From positions 16,107,001 to 16,171,000 of the forward strand of contig JAKSXM010000002.1 of assembly GCA_022575985.1 (NCBI GenBank): a stretch of DNA of 64,000 nucleotides, in the 5' to 3' direction. Source of the stretch: Anagrus nilaparvatae (taxonomy: Eukaryota > Arthropoda > Insecta > Hymenoptera > Mymaridae). Each line of letters starts with the position of its first letter. Within the stretch, counting starts at the first letter, position 1. Shown here in pieces: positions 11,851 to 23,800 of this stretch. The translations under genes and the position numbers were made by a program. The notes beneath the pieces were generated by a model. That model did no database searches. It was not told the DNA's origin and worked only from the letters and a program-made list of their open reading frames with translations.

Positions 11851-14800
11851 GTGAGTATTTGCTTTAATTTATGTGACAAAAAAGTGCGAACCATATCGCA
11901 TTCTATAACATAAGTATAAACAAATGTGTTTTTTTTTTTCAATATATTAGATTTTTTAAATTAAATATTAATTAGATTCACTTATTAAATCATTTAGGAT
12001 TTCACGTTCTCATTATGAACCCCTGTAGTTATTATATATCATTAAAAATACAAAATATAGAATTTATTTATACAAAGAAATATATAAAATTATTTCTTCC
12101 CAAAAATTAATTAATTTTTTTTTTTTAAACTAGTATTTGTTGAAACTTTTTTTAAAATAAATTTTATGTGAATCTAGGTCTCCAGGTGGTACTCAAGTCC
12201 ATTATCAAGGCTATGGCACCTCTCTTACAGATTGGTTTGCTCGTCTTGTTCGCCATCGTAATATTTGCCATCATTGGACTTGAATTTTATTCGGGAACAT
12301 TGCATAAAACTTGTTACAGCATAGAGAATGTCGGTAAGTAATATTTAATATTAATTTTATTGGTAAAATAAGTAAATAACTTTATTTATGTTCTTTGTAT
12401 CGATAAAGATTACGGTAAGTCTAATGTCATATTGAAATTTGTTAATTTTTTAATGAATTCTAATTTTTGAGGAAAATATGAATTGAGTTTTTGAATTATT
12501 GATTTCGGATACAAAATTGTACTTTGGGCATGATGATTGCCCGTGCAATCATTTCTTAATTTCTGGTATGAATTTAAAATTCCTAGTGTTTCATAAGAAA
12601 ATAAAAAAAAATTGTAACAAGCAAAAAAGTGAAATTTTTTTATAATTTTTGAAAAAGTTCACTAAAATTCTTTTTTCAATACCTGCAACTAGAAATATTT
12701 CAATGAATACCTTCATTTTTAATAGAAATTCTAGTGACTTACCTTAGATATATTTAGTACAATGGAGAGAGAATGTTTCTCCTATTGGAATAAGTCGAGT
12801 GTAAAGAAATACTTTTTTAATAAAAGAAACATTTTCCATTTCGTAAAAAAATTTGAAAAGGCAAGGTTCCAGTTTTCTATTTTTTTGAAGAAATTCTAAT
12901 CTGTAAATAATTTAACTTGATCATGAAAGTTTTATAAACAGTGTAAAAATATTGTGACCTACAAATAATTAAAAAATAATTTAAAAAAAATCAAATTTTT
13001 ACCCAAAAAATATAAAAACCATTTTCTTACACGCCCTAAATAAAAATTGAAAAAAAAAGTATATTTTTTTTCTTTAAAAATAGAGTAAGCATACAATAAC
13101 CCGTCAGACATCGGATATACTTTAAGTGAAGATAACGTTTTATGTATAATCTCCACATGTATACATGAAAATGACACATATATTTAAGCTGTATGTTATA
13201 ATACTCAGTAAAAAATAAATAAAAACTAGAGATTTAAATACTTGACGAGATTAGTCTGCCTTTTGATCTTTTCAATTAATCTCTGACTTATGGATATACA
13301 TTTAAATGTTTGAGGATCAGTAGCTAGTTAAAAGTTTGCAATATTATTTTTAAATTTTATGGGACTTAATACGAATAATAAAACTGCGGTTAATTTGGTT
13401 GATTGTTAGTGTATTTAAACTACATTTAAGTACAGCTTTCATATTAAAACATAGATTTTCATATTATTTACATATTACGGCCAAAACGACAATTACACTT
13501 GACACGGGGTTAAAATCCATTTTAATTAATTTATCAAAACAAGCGAAATTAGGGGAAAAACAGTTAAGCTAAAATGTTAGGGGTAACTTAAAGTTAAATC
13601 TTGACCTTTTGTAGGAAATATTACTTTCAACGCTGTCTAAACACGTTTGCTACGCTCACTCGTTCATACAACTGCATTGAAAACCAAATCCTATTTTTTT
13701 CCCTTGTTGAACAAATAGATATTTAATACTCATTTTTACTTGCTTTGATCCAATCTTCTGATTAAAGTAGCTTTTAAACCAGACACGTATCCAGTGGAGG
13801 GGGGTTGCCAAGGGAGCAATGGCTCGTCCGAAATTAAATTTTTTAGTAAAAGTAGTAATCTTTTTGCCATAATCTCAAAAATTTTAAATTGTTTATTAAC
13901 GAATATTGGTTCTAAAAAATTTTAAATAAGAACAGTTAAATGTTTATTGTTATTAAAGAAAAAACCATTATTATTATCATCATTAGATTTTAATCCCCCC
14001 CCCCCCCGAAAAAAATTTCTGGACACGGGCCTGTCATACAAAGTATAGGTTTTGCTTAGACAAAATTAAAAAAAAAATAATTTGAAATAAAAAAAAATAT
14101 ATTGCTTTTTTCTGTCTTTGTTTTCTATTCTACATATAAATTGGTATCACAAAATTACTCTGCTGTTTTTGAATTCCAGTCTTGAAGCTTTTTTGCACCA
14201 AGGCTATAACTCCATTCCATATTTTAATACAAATTTTATTTTGATTCATGTTGTCGATAACATTCTCAATGGTACTTGGAAATATATAAATATGTACATA
14301 AATAATATAAAAAAAGAAAACAAAAAACTGATAACAGGAAATAAAATCGATTTAGTTTTGACACATTTTTTATCGCTCAAAAAACTTTTTTTTAAAAATA
14401 GAACAAATTTTAAAAACTATTTCTTTTTTACAGTACAAGTAAATAACATTTTTGTTTTTCAATTTTTATTAAATTTACTGATCTATCAAACCCATAAAGT
14501 TTAGTTCTGTTTTACGTATCATTTTCAGAATTCTCACGAGTATTTTAATTTTTAAATATACTTACTTGCTAATCTATTTTTATATTCTTCCATTTGTAAT
14601 TTAGATGAACACTTGGATGTACGTACTGTAAAATTGACATCTAGACTTACAAATATCGATTTTTAGTTAATTCTGTTACAATGAATTAATTAAATAGAAA
14701 AATTATAGTTATTTTTCCACAAAAAAGTTTATTTCAATAAACAAGAAATTAATTTTATAATAATTAAAAAATTCTTATTAAAATTCTTATTAAAATTCTT

Positions 14801-17800
14801 ATTTCTCAATTAACATGAAAAGGTTGAGTGTATAAATTTAGATTTTTTATGTAATTAAATGACGCTAAATAAAATTTAATTATTTTTTTTTTACACTTCA
14901 AGTCAAAATAAAATTGTTCTAAGCTTTTTAGTAAGCTTGTAATTTATATTTAAATATATATTTTTTACCTTTTTTTCACTTACCCTCGTCTCTGACGATG
15001 AGAAACTGTGTAAATACTTTTTTCTATCCTACATTTTTAATGTCTTTAGAAGCTTTTAAAATGTTATGCAATTATTTGCAGCTATAATTTCCTCTTCAAG
15101 TTTTTGCTCGTGTTGCCTTTAAATTTCATGCAAAATAATTAACACCCCTTTGTTTTATGTTGCAAATACCAAAGTACTCGTACAGTCATCATGTAACTAA
15201 TGTGCTTTTAAAAAAGACACAATAATTAACTTTAAAAACTTCTGCTTAAATTTTTTACGATTATGCTTACCTTAAATGATGTAATAATTTGGCTTAGTCA
15301 TCTGCCATATGGCAATTACTAAATTTATTTTGCATTTACTTTTAGTGAAGTTAAAAAAATGATGATTTCTTTCCCTAATGTACATTTAATTCGTCTTACT
15401 ATTTTGTAAAAAGGAATAAAACTCAAAAGGGATCTAAATAGGATGAGTACAGTTTTCTTATTATTTTGATTTAGGAAATTACTTGATAAATTAAAAATAC
15501 ATTAAGCTTTATTTATTCAAGATAAATAGTGTAAAAAAACAGAATAGCTAATTTTATTTATGCAAAAATTTAATGATCCATTTATGTTGTTTGTGTGTCA
15601 GTTTTAAAAACTGTCTGATATCATCAAAGTTATAAGGAAATTATAAGAATTTCAAAGCTACTGAAAAAAAATTACTTACTTTATCTTTTCTTTATTTTTT
15701 TTTTTTTTTTAATAAAATAATTATTTTTTCTTTTGCTTCCCTTCAAAATTCCGAAATATTGTTCTATTATTATCTAAAAATAATTGCAGCAGATAGTTTG
15801 ATAAAGACTTGAATGTACAAAATATTTTAAAATTATTATCAATTTTCTGTTTAATGTAAAAAGAGAAATAAATTTAATTTTTAAAATAATTTAACATACA
15901 GAAACAACATTAAAAAACTTTAAAAATTCGAAGCAAATATAAATTTCAAACAAAAAATCTGTAATTTTTATCTGTAAAAGTGTTTTTTGAATGGTAAGTT
16001 TTACAAAGTAAAATGCAGGATCTAACACAACTGCTAAGAAAATTTAATACATAGTCTTTCAGTTCATAAATTGAACTTTTTTGAAAACAGATTGAACTTT
16101 GCATTTTATTTTTCATATAAATAAGAAATGAATCCTGAAATGGATATAGATATGATAAAATCAAAACAATTATTTAATAAATTATTTTTTATTTTATTTC
16201 TAAATATGTACATGGTCAAATATATTAAATTATTATTTCTAAATATGAATATAAATCTATCTATACAATATACATGATAAATATTTAATTTTTATTATTG
16301 TTATTTCTTTTACATCTGGTATAGATTTAATAGTTGATTAAATGAAAAATCGAGTTTTCCAGAGCAAAGGTGTTTATTTTAAATATTGTTTCCAACGTTT
16401 CTAGTTTTTATAAGACTCCTTTTTAAGAAATTCTACATTTTTTGAAAACCGAGTTAAAAAAAATTAATACATAATTAAAAAGTTGGGAACAATATTTACA
16501 ATAAACACCTTCGTTCTGAAAAACTTGATTTTTAATTTATTTAAATAATTTTTATTACATTAAAAAAATAAAAATAATTTTTTTTAAATTAATGTCCACA
16601 ATTTCATTTTCTAATGTCTATAAATATTAATATTAATTTACATTTTTCTGATTATGTGAAAAGTAAATAGTGCTAGAAAATATCAAAATTTTTAGAGCCT
16701 AATTAAATATTTGACATCCCTAGTAAATAAGTGTTATTTTTTACAAAAATTAATCATCAGTTTTTATAAAATAAAAATTTACCAAAATTTAAGTAATAAA
16801 AATTTCAAAAACTTTCACCATGTGCTCTGACATTTTTATGTTAATTAATATTACACACTAAACCTAAAAGAATTTTTTGTTTAGTGTGTAATATTAATTT
16901 TTTGTACGTGAATTTAGTTTAATTAATTTAACATCATGTGCTTATTAATATTTGTGAAGCTAATGCATATATATTTACACTAATAAAAAATTATTTAAAA
17001 AAATATCATGATTTGTAAATTTTATAATAAACGGGGAAATAAAATTCGGAACACAAAAGAAAAACAAGTCACCAAGTCCATGGGAATCTTAGAAATGCCA
17101 AACTCTTTTAATCTTTAAGAGACCAGAAATAATTGCAGTTTGAACACATGAATAATATGCCAAGGATTTTTAAAATAACTTCCTCAAAATTCTCAACGAA
17201 CTTTTCACAATTACCAACATTAGTGGAACAAACATTTTCCATAATTTATCCAAAATTTTATCGTTATATGTTTCTCTCGACTTTCAAATGTACTTTGATG
17301 TTGTGTCTTACCTATTAATTGCAAATAGTTTTACTTTATCTAGTATTTTCTCCGTAACGGCCTTGTACTCAAAGGCATTTAATAAGCTTCCTAGCAAGGA
17401 ATAAAAAATGTAAAATTTTTTTAGTTAAGCATGCACATTACTATAAACATCTATAAACATATATTGGATTTTTTTTAAATTAAATAAATAAATAAAAAAA
17501 TATTGTCTCGAAAAGGTCGCATTTCATTATCACAAATTTATCCATTAGACCAGACGTTAAAATTCAAATAAACATTTTCCAACTATGCAAATGATGTTCT
17601 ATTACTAGACAGAAAAATAGTCAAAGAATAATTGTCATATTATGCAACAAGATTGCTCTGGACAAGATTGCTTGAGATAAAATCAAAGAAAAATATTAAG
17701 TCACTGAATTCAACAGAACGAGCGATTTTTAAAGGAATGAGAGAATAAGAATGGAATATACCTCAACCAATATATGCGTACCTAACACAAATAGGAAATT

Positions 17801-20800
17801 ATACAGATGCAATGGGCAAGGAGACCGAGCTAGAAATACCAATTTTACCAGTACCAGTGACTCAAAGGTTTGGAAGATATTATACAGCTAAGATTAACTC
17901 AGTCAATAAAAAATTATTTGGAGAAATCCCTTCCTTAGGAGTAGCTGCAGATATGGTTATGGCGGTAGCTTCCGTTGCTGACGAACCAGAACCAGATTTT
18001 AAATTTAGTATTCCAGAAGACACTGGGATAAACGACAGTTTAATTTCCGAAGGCAAAGTTTGCTAATATACGAGTATGCACGCTAAGTTTAAGATACTGT
18101 GAATTTACGGCTCATCTCTGTGTATGATACTTTATTAAAAAAAATCTTTATTTATTCTTCTTATTCCAAAAAATGGAATTTAAATAATATTGGCCCAACG
18201 GTGTGCGAAGCGCGCAATGTGATGCCACTTACATTTGCGTTTAATCGTCTGACTAGTCTTATTTGTAAGTGTGAAGCTAAATTCGGTGGGCGGGTTCGTA
18301 ACTTTTTGGATCTCCAAGTGATGCCAGATGTTATACATTTAGAGGCATATTGTGAAAAATGTAAGAAGTTAATATTAGGTGAGACACCTGAAATGCATGA
18401 AAAAACTTGTCCGGCGATAGTAGAATCTTTATTTATTCTTCTTATTCTAAAGTGTCAGTACTTTGTTACCGGGAAGACTCGTATTTTCCATACCAGTCAG
18501 ATATAGGGCTAGTATAAAAGATATAATACTCTACAGGAAAAAATCTTTATAAAGTGTGAGTACTTTGTTACCAGGAAGACTAGTATTTTCCTTACCAGTC
18601 AGATATAGAACTAGTATAAAAGATATAATACTCTGCAGTAAAAAAATTTATTTATTCTTCTTATTCCAAAGTGTCAGTACTTTGTTACAAGGAAGACTCG
18701 TATTTTCCGTACCAGTCAGATATAGGACTTGTTTCAAAGACATGGCTTCAAAGAAATGGCTTCAACTACCAGTTAATTCTATACTATCAGTTCCCTATCT
18801 TTTAGCTCCTGTTGAGGATGAAGGTTCTACCGTTGTGCCTAAGTTCCTAGAGGATTTAAATCTCATCGCGAGAGCTGAGTTCTTTTTAGGAGTATATCAG
18901 CACATGTCTGGAATCATAAATCGATCGCAGCCTCAGACTTTATTTAATCGTGAAGAGGCGAGATTAATCAATAAGAAGAATAGAATAGAATTAGCAAAGT
19001 GTTAAATTCTCTATTCGTATTTTGCCTATCAGACAGATAAAGGACTTGTATCAAAATTATAAGGATGTTACATAAATAACTTCCTTACATTCTAAAATTG
19101 CTGAAAAACCTTCAAACTAAAGATATTTTCATAAATTGGAGTTCTACCTAACGCTCCATGGTTCCAACCTTACGACAAAGCAATCCCTGTAATTTCATAT
19201 ACTATCGACAGTTGTCTAAACTTTAGTCAGAGCTAGCGGAATAACCATTACGACACATTCAATTGAACCATCAACTCTACCAACCTGGCATTATCTATTT
19301 ACGTCAGAAAATAACTGCTGTGAGGCAGCATCTATTAACCACACAAAGTTCGCTAAACATATCAATTTCCTTGCTATACCTCAAAAGAACCAAGCTAGAT
19401 TCACTCTTCCCACTATTCGAATTATTGATGATTCATATTTACTGAAAAATTTTGAATACGTCGCAGGTGAAAATCTTCAAACTATAGATATTTTTAGAAA
19501 GTGATGTTCTACTTGACGCTTTATGGTTCCAACCCAACGACAAAGCTCCAGTAATTTCGTATACTATAGACAATTGTCCAAACTTCAGTCAGAACTAGCG
19601 AAATAACCATTTTGACACATTCAATTGAACCATCAACTCTACCAACCTGGCATTATCTATTTACGTAAGAAAATAGCTGCTGTGAAGCAGCATCTATTAA
19701 CCACACAAAGTTTGCTAAACATATCAATTTCCTTGCTAGACCTCAAAAGAACCAAGCTAGATTCACTCTTCCCACTATTCGATGTAACCAACTATAGCGA
19801 AATAACCATTTTGACACATTCAATTGAACCATCAAATCTACCAACCCGGCATTATCTATTTACGTCAGAAAATAACTGTGAAGCAGAATCTGTTAACCAC
19901 ACAAAGTTTGCTAAACATATCAATTTCCTTGCTAGACCTCAAAAGAACCAAGCTAGATTCACTCTTCCCACTATTCGAATTATTGATGATTCATATTTAC
20001 TGAAAAATTTTGAATACGTCGCAGGTGAAAATCTTCGAACTAAAGATATTTTTAGAAAATGATGTTCTACCTGAAGCTCTATGGTTCCAACCCTATGACA
20101 AAGCTCCAGTAATTTCGTATACTATAGACAATTATCCAAACTTCAGTCAGAACTAGCGAAATAACAATTTTGACACATTCAATTGAACCATCAACACTAC
20201 CAACCTGGCATTATCTATTTACGTAAGAAAATAGCTGCTGTGAAGCAGCATCTATTAACCACACAAAGTTTGCTAAACATATCAATTTCCTTGCTAGACC
20301 TCAAAAGAACCAAGCTAGATTCACTCTTCCCACTATTCGATGTAACCAACTATAGCGAAATAACCATTTTGACACATTCAATTGAACCATCAAATCTACC
20401 AACCCGGCATTATCTATTTACGTCAGAAAATAACAACTGTGAAGCAGCATCTGTTAACCACACTAAGTTCATATGAATTTCCTTTCTAGGCCTCAAAAGC
20501 TAGATCCACTTTTTCCGCTAATCAAATTATTGGTGACTCACATTTACTGAAAAATTTTGAATACGTCTCCGGTGAAAAACCTTCAAACCAGATATTTTAG
20601 AAAGTGATATTCTACCTGACGCTCTATGGTTCCAACCTTACGATAAAGCAATCCCTGTAATTTGATATACTATAAACAGTTGCCCAAACTTTAGTCAGAG
20701 CTAGTTGAATAACCATAGTTCAATGGAACTATCGACTCTACCAACCTGTCATTATTTACCAACGACAGAAATTAACAACTGTGAAGCAGTATCTGTTAAC

Positions 20801-23800
20801 TACTCAAAATTTGCTGCGCATATCAATTTCCTTACTGGGACCCAAAAGCTAGATCTAAATTTTTATTATTTATCTATAAATTTGAAATTTTTATCAGTAT
20901 ATTTATTTATTTAGTAGAGAAAATATTCGGAAAATATATTATATTGTTTAAGATCAGTTATTAAACCAAATAAAATTAAATCTTGCAACAATTATAACTT
21001 TAATTGTATGTAAGAGTTAAATACTACTACCACTAAATTTTAGAAAGTAAAATCTGTTATTTTTTTTACGAAATTCGTAAATTCATTACCAACTTGTATT
21101 TAATCATTTATTTGTCAGAATCTAGCTTTTTTAAAGAGTGTTTTATATTTAAAAGGGCCTAATCATTGATCCGATACATATGCTTTGGCTTCCATTAAAA
21201 GCGTTCTAATGAAATTTTCAAGATCTAATTATTTTTAAAATAAACAATTTTTGGAAAAAGCGAAAAATATCCCTTATCATATCCACAAGCCAGCTATCTT
21301 ACATTATTAAAGTACTTAAGATGAATTTAATAAATCTACAAATCATGATAATAGTAATTGGAAAATATTAAAATTTCTGTCTGTGCAATTTATATTATGT
21401 TTAATTTTTTATTATTTACACGGAATAATAAATAAATATATTCTTAGAAGCAGCCTGTAATAAATTTAATGTCTATAGTGAACTTTTATTTCTAAAAATT
21501 TTAATCAATTAATTTCATAATCAGAAAATGTTAATTTTTCACCGTCTTTATCATAAATAATTTTGATAAAAGATGATGACAAATTTTTCTTTAAGTACAT
21601 TTCTGAAATATCTTGATCGGAAATATAAATATTCAACATTTTTTTGCCTCTAATATTTTTTGTTTCAATTGCAGTTTCAATAACATCTTCTATTATACAG
21701 TAATTACACTTTGTGATATCTAATGTTTCAATAAGTGGACAAGTTTTTAAAACATTGCATAAACCTTCACTTTTGATTGATTTACATTGAGAAAGTTTTA
21801 ACTCTTTAATATTTGGTAAACAATTTAACTCTGAGTCTGTTACATTATCGTTATCATGTATAAAAAATTTTTCTATTTTTGGAATATTTGTTAGAAAAGC
21901 TAACCCACTATCTGTAATATCTTCATTGTTGCTAAGATTTAAAGCTTTCAACAGTTTACAATGTAATGAAATGATTGCCAAAATGTGGTCATCAATTTCA
22001 CAAGAAGTTAAATCAAGTATTTCAAGTCTATCTAATATTTTGAAAAGTTTATGAATGGTAATTTTTGGAATATAATTTGATAATTTACATAATCTTAAAT
22101 CCAAAAATTTTAAATTTGGACTATACGGAATGGCATTTATTAAATCTTCATCTAAAACAACATCTCGTAGTCCAAACGTGTGTAAATTTTTAAAATTTAT
22201 CAAACAATAAATTAAACAAATTGAGGAAATTGTACAATCATCAAAAATTAGTGTCTCAATAGTATCAACAGATAGACTTTCTAATAGCAAATTGTTGATT
22301 TCACAATCTCCTAGTAGCAAAGTTTTCAGATTTTTCATTTCTGATAGTAAGTGAATTAATTTTTCACTATAGCTGTTAAAGTTAGGGCTTACAAAAGCAA
22401 ATTCAGTAAGGTTGGTTCCAAAACCAATTGATAGTTTGTCAAAAAGTAAGTCAAATTCTCTAAACCAAAGCGTACGGTACTGTATGATTTTGAATGTTTT
22501 TAAATTTTTAAAGATTATCTTAAAATCGGGTATTACTGGTGAAATATCAACATTACGTAAAATTAATTTTTCTAAAGTGTCGCAAGGTAAATTGAGTAAA
22601 CAATTACCATTTATTTTTGCAAATGATATTTCAACGAATTTTAGATTCTTATTTTTATAAAACAAAAATCCAAAATTAACATCTGGTTCTTTCAACTTCT
22701 CCCCTACTACAGACAAATTTACAATATTGTTACAATTAAGTGTGATGTAATATAAGATCAATGATAAATTAAAGTCTTCAGAAGACCAACTAACATCATT
22801 AATATTAACATCGTTAATATATTTGCCACACTTAGATATAAATTTATGAAATATCTGATTTTTGTCTAAATTAGTTTGCGGTTTTTCAAATAATTTTGAA
22901 TTTTTTTGTAAGCAAGATAAATTAAGTTTTTTAAAATCACTCCAAGAAAACTTACTTAAATAATTCCATTTTTTGCATACTCTTTCTATCATAATCCTGT
23001 CCTTAAAAGGAAGTTGCTTGAAAATTTGAATAAGGCAGTCATCGTTCGTGAATTTGTTATCAAGCTTAACTTCACTTTGATGAACTAAAAAAAAATTCAG
23101 TTACTTAAAAAGTTAAAAAATCTTGGCAAATATAAGTAAAAAGTCCCATACTATTTGAATCCTTGAATTTTCCTGCTTCTTCTTTAAGCAAACAGAACCT
23201 TTAAACAAACAATAAAAAAAATATTTTTAACCACTGCATAATTTGAAAATTTTGTAACTTAAATTATTGTTTCGGCAACGCTAACGACTCTTTTTTTCTC
23301 AAGTAAAGCTCTACTGTTTGTATGTATTAATTGAATATTTGTTGGTATGGCGAGAGGAAGAAGTAGAGTCCGAGACTAACTTTATTTAACATCTTATTCT
23401 TTATTAAAATTTGAGCAGAGAATAAGAACAAAAAAACTGTTGTTCTATACGTAATATATATATTTTTTGATATTATCAAGTGGCCTCTCTACGTATTTTT
23501 ATTGGTAAAAAAAGTGAAACTAACCTTGTAAAAACAAATTAATATATATTGATAAATATAACCATTAAAATTAGTAAATTTTTTATTAAAAAAATTGAGG
23601 TTTTAATTTTGTAAACAAATTTTATTAGTAAGTTTTACTAAAAATTTACATTAACTTTTAACCAAACTGAATGTAGTAAACAAAATCGTAATTTTGGTTA
23701 TATATTTACTAATTTTTTGTAAGCTTGTATCTATTCTATAAATTAATTTAAAAAAATTAATTCAAAGAGTTAATTGTGTACTAAAAGGTAGGTATTTATA

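Larger units (their letters stand above)
12334..17029 (+). other. First part of the 19.5-kb cac intron
   Basis: Mostly AT-rich spacer. An open frame at 14118-14504 is made of AT-rich codons and looks accidental. The segment 13780-14040 is a repeat ending in an 11-14 base C run followed by GAAAAAAATTTCTGGACACG; a partner in the opposite orientation starts at about 24618. No exon was seen. Confidence 0.6.
17030..20880 (+). pseudogene. Unidentified broken gene, tandem-duplicated; possible endogenous virus-like capsid gene
   Basis: A block clearly less AT-biased than its surroundings holds protein-like stretches in several plus-strand frames. The clearest are at 17581-18066 (in-frame stops near 17629 and 17746), 18166-18420, 18743-19005 and the repeated segments 19102-20856. 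A weaker stretch lies at about 17130-17400. Short landmarks are [35 protein letters not shown] and [13 protein letters not shown] cysteine/histidine cluster (C-x2-C-x12-H-x4-C) is encoded near 18350-18410. No start, intron pattern or single intact frame is visible. I do not recognise the family. The Pro-rich, beta-strand-like texture and the lack of introns make an old integrated RNA-virus capsid gene (partiti- or toti-like) one candidate; a decayed host gene or transposon gene is the alternative. It appears unable to encode a full product. Confidence 0.45.

Noticed and set aside
14118..14504. 128-codon open frame in the large intron
   Set aside because: Composition is AT-driven (Asn, Lys, Ile, Phe, Leu), there is no recognisable domain, and no splice context supports it.
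18424..20856. CRISPR-like array
   Set aside because: Repeat units are hundreds of bases, coding-like and without short unique spacers; the DNA is from an animal nuclear genome.
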